From Bacteroidota bacterium (GTDB lineage: Bacteria > Bacteroidota > Bacteroidia > Bacteroidales > FEN-979), in contig JAPLDH010000038.1 of assembly GCA_026391355.1 (NCBI GenBank), forward strand, positions 1 through 64,000: a DNA stretch of 64,000 nucleotides, in the 5' to 3' direction. Below are positions 44,970 to 53,025 of the stretch, piece after piece. The notes beneath the pieces are model-generated. The model was not told the origin of the DNA. It searched no databases and saw only the letters and a list, made by a program, of their open reading frames with translations. Within the stretch, counting starts at the first letter, position 1. Each line of letters starts with the position of its first letter. The translations under genes and the position numbers were made by a program.

Positions 44970-46607
44970 ATGATTAAACATTTCCATGTAAAATATACGA
45001 TCATTAAGAATGAGTTAAAAGCCTTATCAGGTCGGAATGGTATCACTATTATCTTTCTAACACTCCTGTTAATAATTACTTTTATTTGCTTTGGATTCTC
45101 TAAAAGTGCCTGGCATTCATACAAAGCACTTTCCAGAAGTTCGTTCTCAAACTGGATTTCGATTAAATTCACCTCAAACGTTCAGGAGGGCATGAAAAAA
45201 TTATATTCGGAAACAGACGAGAAATGTCTTAAACAAAATTTCCATATTAAAGATCTTTACTTCTATACAGAAGTCGGTTTTTCATTTCTAGACAGCAAAG
45301 GAGATAGCTCTGCCCTTCCATTCTCGGTAAGAACAATTGATCCTAAAAGTTCCGTGATTACCGAATTACTAAAAACTGGCAATGTTGTAAGGCCGTTTTC
45401 AATGACTCAGGAACAAAAGGAAGATAAATCCACTTTTAGAAAAAAGGAATTCTATGGTACTGTAACTTCGGGAGGCGACACAATTCTTAATCCATTGAGA
45501 ATCTATCCAATGGGATTAATAGTAACGAAACGGCTTTTACAAGTGCTCAACTTAGATACATTGAAAACAAGCTACATTTCTTTGAATATTAGCCCAGGCA
45601 TATGGGTCCCAGTTCAGGTGCTCGCAGTTGTAAGGGAACTCCCGGATCTATCTGATGTTGTTTGTACATATTTATTTTATTGTAAAAAACTCGAACGTTC
45701 TACCTTTGATTTAGACAATAAGTATTTGAGAATAATGATTGAGAACCTTGATAAAAAAACCGCCGACCAGGTTCAGAATTTCATTGTTAAAAAACTGAAT
45801 CTTAATAATTCACCAATGTACTATAAGATCAATACTCCAAATAAATACGGAACTGCTTGGATTTTTGAGATTGGGAATGAAGGGAAAAAAATATCAGACA
45901 GATCGAATGTTATATCGATAAGAAGTATTCCACTTTTACAAAAGTATCATCTTGTGAGGTATATAAGAATATTTAATGATACAGTTTGTGAAACTGACAA
46001 ATTAAGTCATACGGGACTTGCTGTTGAATTTAGTAAACTGGATAAAATAAGAGCTTTCTCAGATTTTATTAACAAACTCTATTCTGTAACTATTCCTATG
46101 GAGTTGCTGGAAGATAGGGAGAACTACCTTTTCTCCGGCAATCTCTCTTTGGGTCTGATAATTATGGTACTGATCCTTTCATTGTTTTCGATTACCATTT
46201 TCATATCCTCAACTTTTATAAATCACATCGCAAGGATCAAAAAGAACCTGGGAAACTTTCTGGCCTTTGGAATCAGGAACAACAAGTTACTTTGGATTTA
46301 TCTCATTTTGGCATTACTCATTATGATAATCTCAATAATTCCAGCCTTCTTTTTTTCTCTTGGTACCGGGAAATTAATAGAAAAAGTATTCCTTGAGAAG
46401 CTTCTTGTGCTCCAGACCGACCATAGTACCTTTTCATTGGTGAATTCATGGTTCTTTGTTCTTGTCGGATTTATTATCATCGCTACAATGGTCAGCATAT
46501 ATTTCTCTATTTTCCACACACTCAAAAACTCACCAGGTGACTTGGTGTATGAGCGTGATTATAAAATGAAACGAAAGAAGAAAAAACTTGTCAAAAAAAC
46601 AACTTAA
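44970..46607 (+). CDS. FtsX/MacB-type ABC permease
   Basis: 545 residues. Topology: one N-terminal helix (about 25-47, ITIIFLTLLLIITFICFGF), a periplasmic domain of about 340 residues, and three C-terminal helices near 390-412, 440-463 and 494-515. The end is strongly basic (KMKRKKKKLVKK). This is the arrangement of FtsX/LolC/MacB permeases. It pairs with the ATPase upstream. The periplasmic domain is not similar to MacB in any motif I can name, so the cargo is unknown. Confidence 0.85.
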   Translation: MIKHFHVKYTIIKNELKALSGRNGITIIFLTLLLIITFICFGFSKSAWHSYKALSRSSFSNWISIKFTSNVQEGMKKLYSETDEKCLKQNFHIKDLYFYTEVGFSFLDSKGDSSALPFSVRTIDPKSSVITELLKTGNVVRPFSMTQEQKEDKSTFRKKEFYGTVTSGGDTILNPLRIYPMGLIVTKRLLQVLNLDTLKTSYISLNISPGIWVPVQVLAVVRELPDLSDVVCTYLFYCKKLERSTFDLDNKYLRIMIENLDKKTADQVQNFIVKKLNLNNSPMYYKINTPNKYGTAWIFEIGNEGKKISDRSNVISIRSIPLLQKYHLVRYIRIFNDTVCETDKLSHTGLAVEFSKLDKIRAFSDFINKLYSVTIPMELLEDRENYLFSGNLSLGLIIMVLILSLFSITIFISSTFINHIARIKKNLGNFLAFGIRNNKLLWIYLILALLIMIISIIPAFFFSLGTGKLIEKVFLEKLLVLQTDHSTFSLVNSWFFVLVGFIIIATMVSIYFSIFHTLKNSPGDLVYERDYKMKRKKKKLVKKTT

Positions 46608-46724
46608 CTCAAAGAATATTTTGAAAATATCAATATATTGCTTTACATTTACTGACAAATAACAAATATCCCATATTATACAACTATGAAATAGTTTCAA
46701 GCGTTAACTTTAAATCATATCAAC

Positions 46725-47912
46725 ATGGATGATTATTTTATTCAAAGACCTTGGTTTTTCCCAAGTCAGGCAACATTGAGATTCTGGTTGAATACACGTA
46801 AAAAACGCCTTAGTGGGGGCGCAATGGCCCATACGCCTGGGCTTTTCCAAACCTATCTGTTCACTTTGGATTCCAGTCTTTTTATGCTTGCCGTTTTTCT
46901 TGAGATTGTTGGCTTGTCATTTTTCTTCATCTATTTTGGCAGTATCTGGTTTGCTGTTTTGTTTTTCTTTTTGGACTTTCTTTTTGCAGCCGGGTCCCAT
47001 TGGAACAAAGCCCGGTGGCTGGAATTACGAAATCAGATGGACCTTCTCAGGTGTGAGAATGCGGTAAATCCGTATGTATTTTCAAAGGAATCAGAGATGG
47101 ATACTTTCCAGGTTGAGGGTAATCCTTTAAGACCAGTTGATCAAAGAATAGCTTGGAGAAGAAGAAAAATCTCTTGGTTTAAATCTTATGCAGGCTTTTT
47201 TTTCTTCCTAATTTGCTTTCTGGCAATTTTCAAGATTGATGGTTTTGTTTCAGGCTGGCTTCAGAGTGGTTTCTCATGGAGTGCGACCCCGATACTTATT
47301 ATGGTGACATATATCGTTGTCGCTTTGATTCATATTTTTGTGACAGGATATTTTGGTTCTGAAGTTTTTTTCAGATTACGGCTTCGCGGAGAGATCAGGA
47401 GTCATGACAGGTTGGTTGAGCACGGTTACTGCCATCCCGCACTTGGCAATCCCGATCCGAATCCTTACACACAGATTGATATTTCCAATCCGAACAACAT
47501 GACCTTCCCTAAACCACCGGATGGCCGCCTCCCCGGGCAAATATTACTTCCACGTCTGCCTAGACCACATATCAACCAAAACTATCATCATCTTGAATAT
47601 AATACACTATCCACTTGTGGGATGTTTCTGGATAGCCAGTTGGTGAACATGCTTCTGAACATTAAAGGTATTCCTCCACCAGCTCCACCAGTTCCCGCCC
47701 CCGGTGTCACGGATCAGTTCCAGAAACGGGATGCCTTTCTACTTGCTGCAGTATATCATCAGTTGGTGACAATCTTAGAAACCCAGCACATTGCTGCAGG
47801 CGCACTTTTTCCAGGGGTACCTCTTCCTTCCATTCCTGATTGCCCTACACCACAGCCTCCTATTGACGAACAACCTCCTGCTCATGCAGTGAATCAACAG
47901 AAATTACCGTGA
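46725..47912 (+). CDS. Four-helix membrane protein, paralogue of the 59815 and 60926 genes
   Basis: 395 residues, no family recognised. All three paralogues share PWF near the start, a PGLFQT motif, two helices followed by GSHWNKARW, a third and fourth helix ending HIFVTGYFGSEVFFRLRLR, the loop NPNNMTFP, and HHLEYNTLSTCGMF. The C-terminus is proline-rich (PPPAPPVPAPG, CPTPQPPIDEQPP). The conserved soluble C-terminal half suggests a docking role at the inner membrane. It is followed at 33 bp by a lipoprotein gene, the same order as in the second copy. Confidence 0.7.
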   Translation: MDDYFIQRPWFFPSQATLRFWLNTRKKRLSGGAMAHTPGLFQTYLFTLDSSLFMLAVFLEIVGLSFFFIYFGSIWFAVLFFFLDFLFAAGSHWNKARWLELRNQMDLLRCENAVNPYVFSKESEMDTFQVEGNPLRPVDQRIAWRRRKISWFKSYAGFFFFLICFLAIFKIDGFVSGWLQSGFSWSATPILIMVTYIVVALIHIFVTGYFGSEVFFRLRLRGEIRSHDRLVEHGYCHPALGNPDPNPYTQIDISNPNNMTFPKPPDGRLPGQILLPRLPRPHINQNYHHLEYNTLSTCGMFLDSQLVNMLLNIKGIPPPAPPVPAPGVTDQFQKRDAFLLAAVYHQLVTILETQHIAAGALFPGVPLPSIPDCPTPQPPIDEQPPAHAVNQQKLP

Positions 47913-47944
47913 TAAATTATTATTAACAATATAAACCAGGGATA

Positions 47945-49585
47945 ATGAACATTTTAATAAACAGTTTTTTTAGAAAAAAACGACAGATCCTGTATTTCTT
48001 CTTATTATTAATTCTAGGATGCTCCCAGAAAGGGTGTAAAAAAATGGATCACTTTTCCCTCGATATTATTACTGTCGATAAAATTGCAGATAAGACAACT
48101 GACCTTTACCCTGACGCTATCATTTCATTCATAGTACCAAAAAGGTTTGACTCTGGATTATATTATGTTCCAAAAGTTGAACTTTTCAGAAAAGATACAA
48201 TTTTCTCAGTTTCAGGAATGGAAAATCTAGGACTTCCCGTCTATAAAAAAATACCAAGAGCTATTTTCCCGGTCAACGCACCAGACGCAATTGAACAGGA
48301 TATTAGATTAAGGTTTCAGACGAACAACGTCGATAAAGGGTTTACAATTCCTTCCAAGTTGAATGATTCATTAAAAATTGTACGGATCAACAAATTTCTT
48401 CATAAAGAAAATGGGAAGGCTAATTTCTTCATCTTCAGCTCTGATATTGATAATGATTACTATTTTAACGCTCTTGATAAAAATGGATATAAAATCTTTC
48501 ATGATGCTGATACCTTAAACAAAGAAATTGCAAAAACATTAATGGGAATAGGATCTGCAGGGGGAGGGTGCTCTGAAACAGGAAAATTAAAAAAATGTGT
48601 CATTATCTTTCAACCACCAAAAACAATAAATAAAATAAAAATTATCTCATATCAGAAGAAAGATTTTGTATGCGTAATCAATGAAAAAATTAAAATCTTT
48701 TATGATACAATTTATCATCTTTCTACTAATGTTCGGCCAGATTCTATTCAATGGATAGTTAATGAAACTACCTGCGGTTTCGGATTTGTTAAAATTGAAC
48801 AGGCAGATTCAAACTTCCTCCTGATCTTTTCAAGAGAACTCGAAAATAGGGAAGGTTCTGTAACAATGAAAGCAATTCCCCATAAACCAGGATATTTTTC
48901 AGATACTTCCTTCATTAAGTTTCATTTCAAACCATGTAATCCCGAACAGATTGGGAAACCAGGCCGTTTTGTATCTAAAAAAGACTCATTAAAAAATATT
49001 GAAGCGAAGAAACAAAGAAAACTAGAGGCAGAAAAGCTGGAAAAGGAAAAGAAAGATAAGCTGGAAAAGGAAAAGAAAGATAAGCTGGAAAAGGAAAAGA
49101 AAGAAAAGTTGGAAAAGGAAAAGAAAGAAAAGTTGGAAAAGGAAAAGAAAGAAAAGTTGGAAAAGGAAAAGAAAGAAAAGTTGGAAAAGGAAAAGAAAGA
49201 AAAGTTGGAAAAGGAAAAGAAAGACAGGGAAAAAGTTGCTTCAAATGCAGAAAGTAGTACCCCGTGTTCTTCAAAGGATACTGCAAAATTAAACCCGGAA
49301 AGAAGAGGTGTCATAAAAGAATTTGACAGTTTTATCTATATGATCATGCACACGAACAGGCAGAAATCAAGAGAGGACTATCAAAAACTTGCCTATGATA
49401 AAATAAACGAAATCAAACCAAAACCTGTGTTTGACTATCCAACCCCGAATGATAACCTGAATGGCTTCCTTAAATCCCTGAACCCATTGGATAACCTAAA
49501 GAAAACTGATAGTTTATCAATTACACCCAAAACTGATAAATGCGGATTGATCATAGGTGCATCAATTAAAATTATTCGCAAGTAA
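47945..49585 (+). CDS. Lipoprotein with KLEKEKK coiled repeats, paralogue of the 62093 gene
   Basis: 546 residues. The lipobox is LILGC, in a context GCSQKGCKK shared with its paralogue (GCSPHGCKR). Residues 20-130 match the paralogue (DLYPDAIISFIVPKRFD, YYVPKVELFRKDT, ENLGLP). An Ig-like region follows (DSIQWIVNETTCGFGFVKI... EGSVTMKAIPHKPGYFSDTSF). Next comes a charged helical stretch with eight KLEKEKK(D/E) octapeptides, absent from the paralogue, then a C-terminal domain (DEFDSF-like IKEFDSFIYMI, CGLIIGASIKI). The repeat would make a long rigid helix between two globular ends. Function unknown. Confidence 0.7.
   Translation: MNILINSFFRKKRQILYFFLLLILGCSQKGCKKMDHFSLDIITVDKIADKTTDLYPDAIISFIVPKRFDSGLYYVPKVELFRKDTIFSVSGMENLGLPVYKKIPRAIFPVNAPDAIEQDIRLRFQTNNVDKGFTIPSKLNDSLKIVRINKFLHKENGKANFFIFSSDIDNDYYFNALDKNGYKIFHDADTLNKEIAKTLMGIGSAGGGCSETGKLKKCVIIFQPPKTINKIKIISYQKKDFVCVINEKIKIFYDTIYHLSTNVRPDSIQWIVNETTCGFGFVKIEQADSNFLLIFSRELENREGSVTMKAIPHKPGYFSDTSFIKFHFKPCNPEQIGKPGRFVSKKDSLKNIEAKKQRKLEAEKLEKEKKDKLEKEKKDKLEKEKKEKLEKEKKEKLEKEKKEKLEKEKKEKLEKEKKEKLEKEKKDREKVASNAESSTPCSSKDTAKLNPERRGVIKEFDSFIYMIMHTNRQKSREDYQKLAYDKINEIKPKPVFDYPTPNDNLNGFLKSLNPLDNLKKTDSLSITPKTDKCGLIIGASIKIIRK
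49034..49225. repeat. 24-bp tandem repeat, eight units, encoding KLEKEKK(D/E)
   Basis: Units start at 49034, 49058, 49082, 49106, 49130, 49154, 49178 and 49202, differing only at the ctg/ttg and gat/gaa positions. Near-identity points to recent expansion. The long minus-strand ORFs here (Phe/Ser-rich) are shadows of this repeat. Confidence 0.97.
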
Positions 49586-49632
49586 TTTAGGAATTGAATC
49601 TGTATTTTCTTGACTGATTTCAATTTGACAAT

Positions 49633-50055
49633 ATGAAGCCTAAATATTTTTTGTTTTTCTTTCTTCTGGTTATGATTGCTTCTTCTTGCATGGATACCCA
49701 GAGACAACAAGCCACTGCAATCAAAATCAGTGCTATGGACCTTTATAAAGCTTTCATCTCGAATTCCGATTCAGCCCGTAAATTATATACAGGAAAGAGA
49801 ATCGAGGTTCATGGAAATGTAAACATGTGGATCAATTATCAACCTGCTTTCATTTTTGATAAAAAAGGTGAATATCATTATACCGGGATATGTTGTAAGA
49901 TGAGTGGGAATATTCTCATCAACAGGAAAACAAAATTGAGAAACGATGTTAAAGACAACCTTACCGTTTCAATTGATGGAATTTTCGATACATGGGACGG
50001 TGAGATGCTGATACTGCAGGATTCCAGATACGTTGGACCTATGGAGAGACAATGA
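49633..50055 (+). CDS. Small lipoprotein with OB-fold (tRNA_anti-like) domain
   Basis: 140 residues, with the signal and lipobox MIASSC. The remainder, MDLYKAFISNSDSARKLYTGKRIEVHGNVNMW, ICCKMSG and VSIDGIFDTWDGEMLILQDSRYV, matches the pattern of the tRNA_anti-like OB-fold family common in Bacteroidota lipoproteins. This family's role is not established. It sits between the repeat lipoprotein and the motor genes, 48 bp after the former and 145 bp before the latter. Confidence 0.75.
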   Translation: MKPKYFLFFFLLVMIASSCMDTQRQQATAIKISAMDLYKAFISNSDSARKLYTGKRIEVHGNVNMWINYQPAFIFDKKGEYHYTGICCKMSGNILINRKTKLRNDVKDNLTVSIDGIFDTWDGEMLILQDSRYVGPMERQ

Positions 50056-50200
50056 TCCTGCCTTGATTTGTGTTCTGGGGATAGTCTATCTTTCAACACC
50101 TGGCTCGGTTTGTGAATTTTATTCAATATTTCCGGGATGTCCTCTTAAGTAGTGGCATCGTAATATTTTCTGTTGCCTGTTTACAAGAAATCAGAAAGTC

Positions 50201-50698
50201 ATGAGAAATTTTCGTCGCTCAGAGTCAAGATTTACTCTCTTTACTGCATTCACAATTTTAGTTTGTGTTCTGGGTGTTTTTATTTTCATATTAATATCCT
50301 CGATTACGATCTCCATTGGTGTTGGCAAATCCGAGGTTCTTCTTCCTTCCAGGTTAAATGAAGGTAATAAAAAACCTGTATATTTTGAGTGGAAAAAGGA
50401 CCAGTTAGTCTCCCACCCTTCGCATGACACACTGAATTTTCAAAAGAACCTTTCGGAAATAAAAACCTGGAATGAATCCTACGACTATATAAAACAGGTG
50501 ATAAATGCCGATAAAAAATACTCCTATTTGTTCTCAAAAATTATGCAAAGAAAAGACAGCCTGTTTCTCTTCGTATTCATAAGGCAAAGCGGCTTTAGGA
50601 ATTTTCGAGAATTCCTTGGTTTTGTACAAAATAAAATTAAAGTTGATATCGGATATGAACTTTATGAAGAAAATACCCGGATAAAAGTCAGAAAATGA
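50201..50698 (+). CDS. Single-helix membrane protein preceding the ExbB-type channel genes
   Basis: 165 residues. A short cytoplasmic head, RNFRRSESRFTLFTAFTILVCVLGVFIFILISSI, leads into one helix (about 13-37); the rest is probably periplasmic. The topology is that of ExbD/TolR/MotB-type partners. Its gene overlaps the next by 4 nt (ATGA), and that one overlaps the channel gene, so the three are translationally coupled. No peptidoglycan-binding OmpA motif is seen. Confidence 0.6.
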   Translation: MRNFRRSESRFTLFTAFTILVCVLGVFIFILISSITISIGVGKSEVLLPSRLNEGNKKPVYFEWKKDQLVSHPSHDTLNFQKNLSEIKTWNESYDYIKQVINADKKYSYLFSKIMQRKDSLFLFVFIRQSGFRNFREFLGFVQNKIKVDIGYELYEENTRIKVRK

Positions 50699-51426
50699 GA
50701 TTCTCCGGAAGGTCTGAAAATATTTTTGATTCAGTGAACCTCGATTCACTGATGGATATCCTGACCTGCATTGTCGGGCTCGTATTCCTTATCGTTGTTC
50801 TTGGTGTTCTCCAGGGGAAGAAATCTGTTATTTATAAAATCCTTCCAAGACAACATATCTCAGACGTTTCAGCAGGAACGAGACCTACCCAGGAACAAAT
50901 TACCATACTCTGCCTTGATAACCAGTTGTCTGTAATAATGCCTTCAAAGGAACTGGGATCCCGGTTAGAGACTCCTTTTAAGAAGGTCAGGTCTAATGAG
51001 ATATCTGTACTCAACAAAGTTGGAGAAAAAAATAAATTCAGCGATTATTTTTACTCATATAAAGTTTATTACAAGTTAATGGCTGAAACGTATGGTTGGT
51101 ATAAACTGGTTCCGTTTTGCATTATTTCGAAAAGACAAAATATTAATTACATCTCAGAAAAGGAAATAGACACACCTGATAATAGATTTCTATCACTTCT
51201 TTCAGGTTTTGATTTTCAGAAGTATTGGTTAGATTTTATGGTTGATTCATCAAGTATCGGTATATTTAGAAAGGCCAGACAATTATGTTCTGAAAAGAAG
51301 TACAATATTGGATGGGTCACTACATCCATGAAATCAATAACGTCAGATACCATGTACGCCGGGGATCCAGGAAAATACAATGAGAATGCACCAAAAGACG
51401 ATATTCAATCAGGAACTAAATATTAA
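50695..51426 (+). CDS. ExbD/MotB-like single-helix protein
   Basis: 243 residues. SVNLDSLMDILTCIVGLVFLIVVLGVL (about 17-44) has an Asp at the membrane entry, as in the ion-relaying Asp of ExbD, TolR and MotB, followed by a periplasmic domain of 200 residues without OmpA-type motifs. The stop overlaps the start of the MotA/TolQ/ExbB gene (TAATG). Together with the previous gene it may form a hetero-dimeric rod inside the channel; this is inference from topology and gene order. Confidence 0.6.
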   Translation: MRFSGRSENIFDSVNLDSLMDILTCIVGLVFLIVVLGVLQGKKSVIYKILPRQHISDVSAGTRPTQEQITILCLDNQLSVIMPSKELGSRLETPFKKVRSNEISVLNKVGEKNKFSDYFYSYKVYYKLMAETYGWYKLVPFCIISKRQNINYISEKEIDTPDNRFLSLLSGFDFQKYWLDFMVDSSSIGIFRKARQLCSEKKYNIGWVTTSMKSITSDTMYAGDPGKYNENAPKDDIQSGTKY

Positions 51427-52940
51427 TGAGTTTGATCTTCCCATTTCAAAACGTACATAAAATGCAACCTGCAATATTGCCCTCAGAACGAAGCCCTTTG
51501 CCGGCAGGAAGCACACCGGCTGTCACTTACACACAAAGGTCAACGAGAAATGAACCTTTTCTAAAAAGGTTTTTTATTTATTCTTCGCCTGCAATAACTC
51601 TATTTATTGCTTTCATTGCCCTGATCTTCTTTATCAATGTGATCGTGGCCTCTGCCCCGCCACACAGTATGATGGAGAGGCTCTTTAATGCAAACGACCC
51701 GGTACTGAATTTTGTACCTTTTTTCAACATGTTTATTTTTTTTTGGTCACTTACTGACCTGTTGATCAAGGAGATCAGAATTATCAGGTTAAGGAAGCAG
51801 CTCAGGCATGAATACATCCGTTCACTTCCTGACCAGATTGGTGGGCTAAACACTATTCCCGAACTGTACGCTCTTTCATTTTTCAGGGAAGACTGGAAAA
51901 ATAAATATTACCCTTCGCTGGTCAGGTTGCTTCTCGATAACCTTGTTGAACAGAACAACACTCAAAAATCACATGAATATTTTAAGCATCTGACAGAAAT
52001 TGAAGCGAATAAATCGTATAACTCATACTCTCTTGTAAAGCTCATGATATGGGCAATGCCGATATTGGGATTTATTGGTACTGTTCTCGGAATGGGGATC
52101 GCTATCGGGAGTTTCTCCGGATTTCTGACAGGGAACATCGATGATATCAGTGTTGTTAAGGTTGAACTTGGAAAGATTGCCACAGGCCTTGCCTATGCAT
52201 TTGATAAAACCCTCCTCTGCCTGTCGACTGCTTTTATTACAATGATCCTTACCACCATCATCCAGAAGCAGGAGGATATGCTTATGATCAGGTTTGAGAA
52301 ACTTGGACTAAATATTCTATCTGCTTACAAGTCAGGCGCCCAGCAACCTGTTGTCATTTCAGAAGAACAGCTGGTAAATGATGATGCAACCGAACATAAA
52401 GCTGAAACAGTCAGCCGGCTTCTCGATACATTTTCATCTTCCCTGAATGAACTGATAAAGAAACTTGATGCTCCCCAGGCAAGAGTGGAGGAAGTCGGGT
52501 TGAAGGCAACTGAATTTTTTAAACAGATCTCTGAGACCGGCCGGAAATTGAATGAACAGATCGACAATTCCCTATCGCGGCAAAATAGTGCGATTGAGCA
52601 GATGGATGACATCAATGAAAAGATTCACCAGGCAATGCAAAAAGCTAATCTCATACAGGAGCAGATCTCCGGGCAAATCCAGGAACTGGCTCAGCATGTC
52701 CTTGATTCAAAAATGCAGATGGCTGACTATAAAATAAATGCCGTTGATAACACCGGGGCACAAACTGAACAGCGTGAAGATATTCATCTAAAGACCATTG
52801 AGAGCCTGAACCTTCTTTCCTCGCAACTTGCAGGCATCCAGGATTCCCAGGTTAAGATTTCCGGGTTGTTGTCCCAGTTTGGAGGTGGTTTTGAAATTAC
52901 CCTGGCAAAGTCAACATCGGGGCACATACCCCAAACATAA
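51426..52940 (+). CDS. MotA/TolQ/ExbB-family proton channel with a long cytoplasmic tail
   Basis: 504 residues. Helices lie at about 51-75 and 93-113, then the conserved pair 204-231 (LMIWAMPILGFIGTVLGMGIAIGSF) and 254-280 (GLAYAFDKTLLCLSTAFITMILTTII), the diagnostic MotA/TolQ/ExbB motif. A tail of over 200 residues after 281 is rich in heptads (LLDTFSSSLNELIKKL, IEQMDDINEKIHQAMQKANL) and would extend into the cytoplasm, reminiscent of ZorA in Zorya systems. It should be the stator of an ion-driven motor acting on the periplasmic components of this locus. Confidence 0.88.
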   Translation: MSLIFPFQNVHKMQPAILPSERSPLPAGSTPAVTYTQRSTRNEPFLKRFFIYSSPAITLFIAFIALIFFINVIVASAPPHSMMERLFNANDPVLNFVPFFNMFIFFWSLTDLLIKEIRIIRLRKQLRHEYIRSLPDQIGGLNTIPELYALSFFREDWKNKYYPSLVRLLLDNLVEQNNTQKSHEYFKHLTEIEANKSYNSYSLVKLMIWAMPILGFIGTVLGMGIAIGSFSGFLTGNIDDISVVKVELGKIATGLAYAFDKTLLCLSTAFITMILTTIIQKQEDMLMIRFEKLGLNILSAYKSGAQQPVVISEEQLVNDDATEHKAETVSRLLDTFSSSLNELIKKLDAPQARVEEVGLKATEFFKQISETGRKLNEQIDNSLSRQNSAIEQMDDINEKIHQAMQKANLIQEQISGQIQELAQHVLDSKMQMADYKINAVDNTGAQTEQREDIHLKTIESLNLLSSQLAGIQDSQVKISGLLSQFGGGFEITLAKSTSGHIPQT

Positions 52941-53025
52941 TATATAAAGACTCCATTGAAATGTCAGAGCCGGGTTGGGTCCTGGCTTGATGGAATGAGA
53001 AGTATCAACAATTAACCATTCAGAT

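Noticed and set aside
48922-49314. Long minus-strand ORFs (48922-49314 and 48975-49286) rich in Phe, Ser and Leu
   Set aside because: They are mirror images of the 24-bp KLEKEKK repeat on the plus strand, with no domain and no own context.
50201-52940. A Zorya defence system
   Set aside because: The channel has a ZorA-like tail, but there is no OmpA-type ZorB, no ZorC/ZorE and no ZorD helicase nearby.
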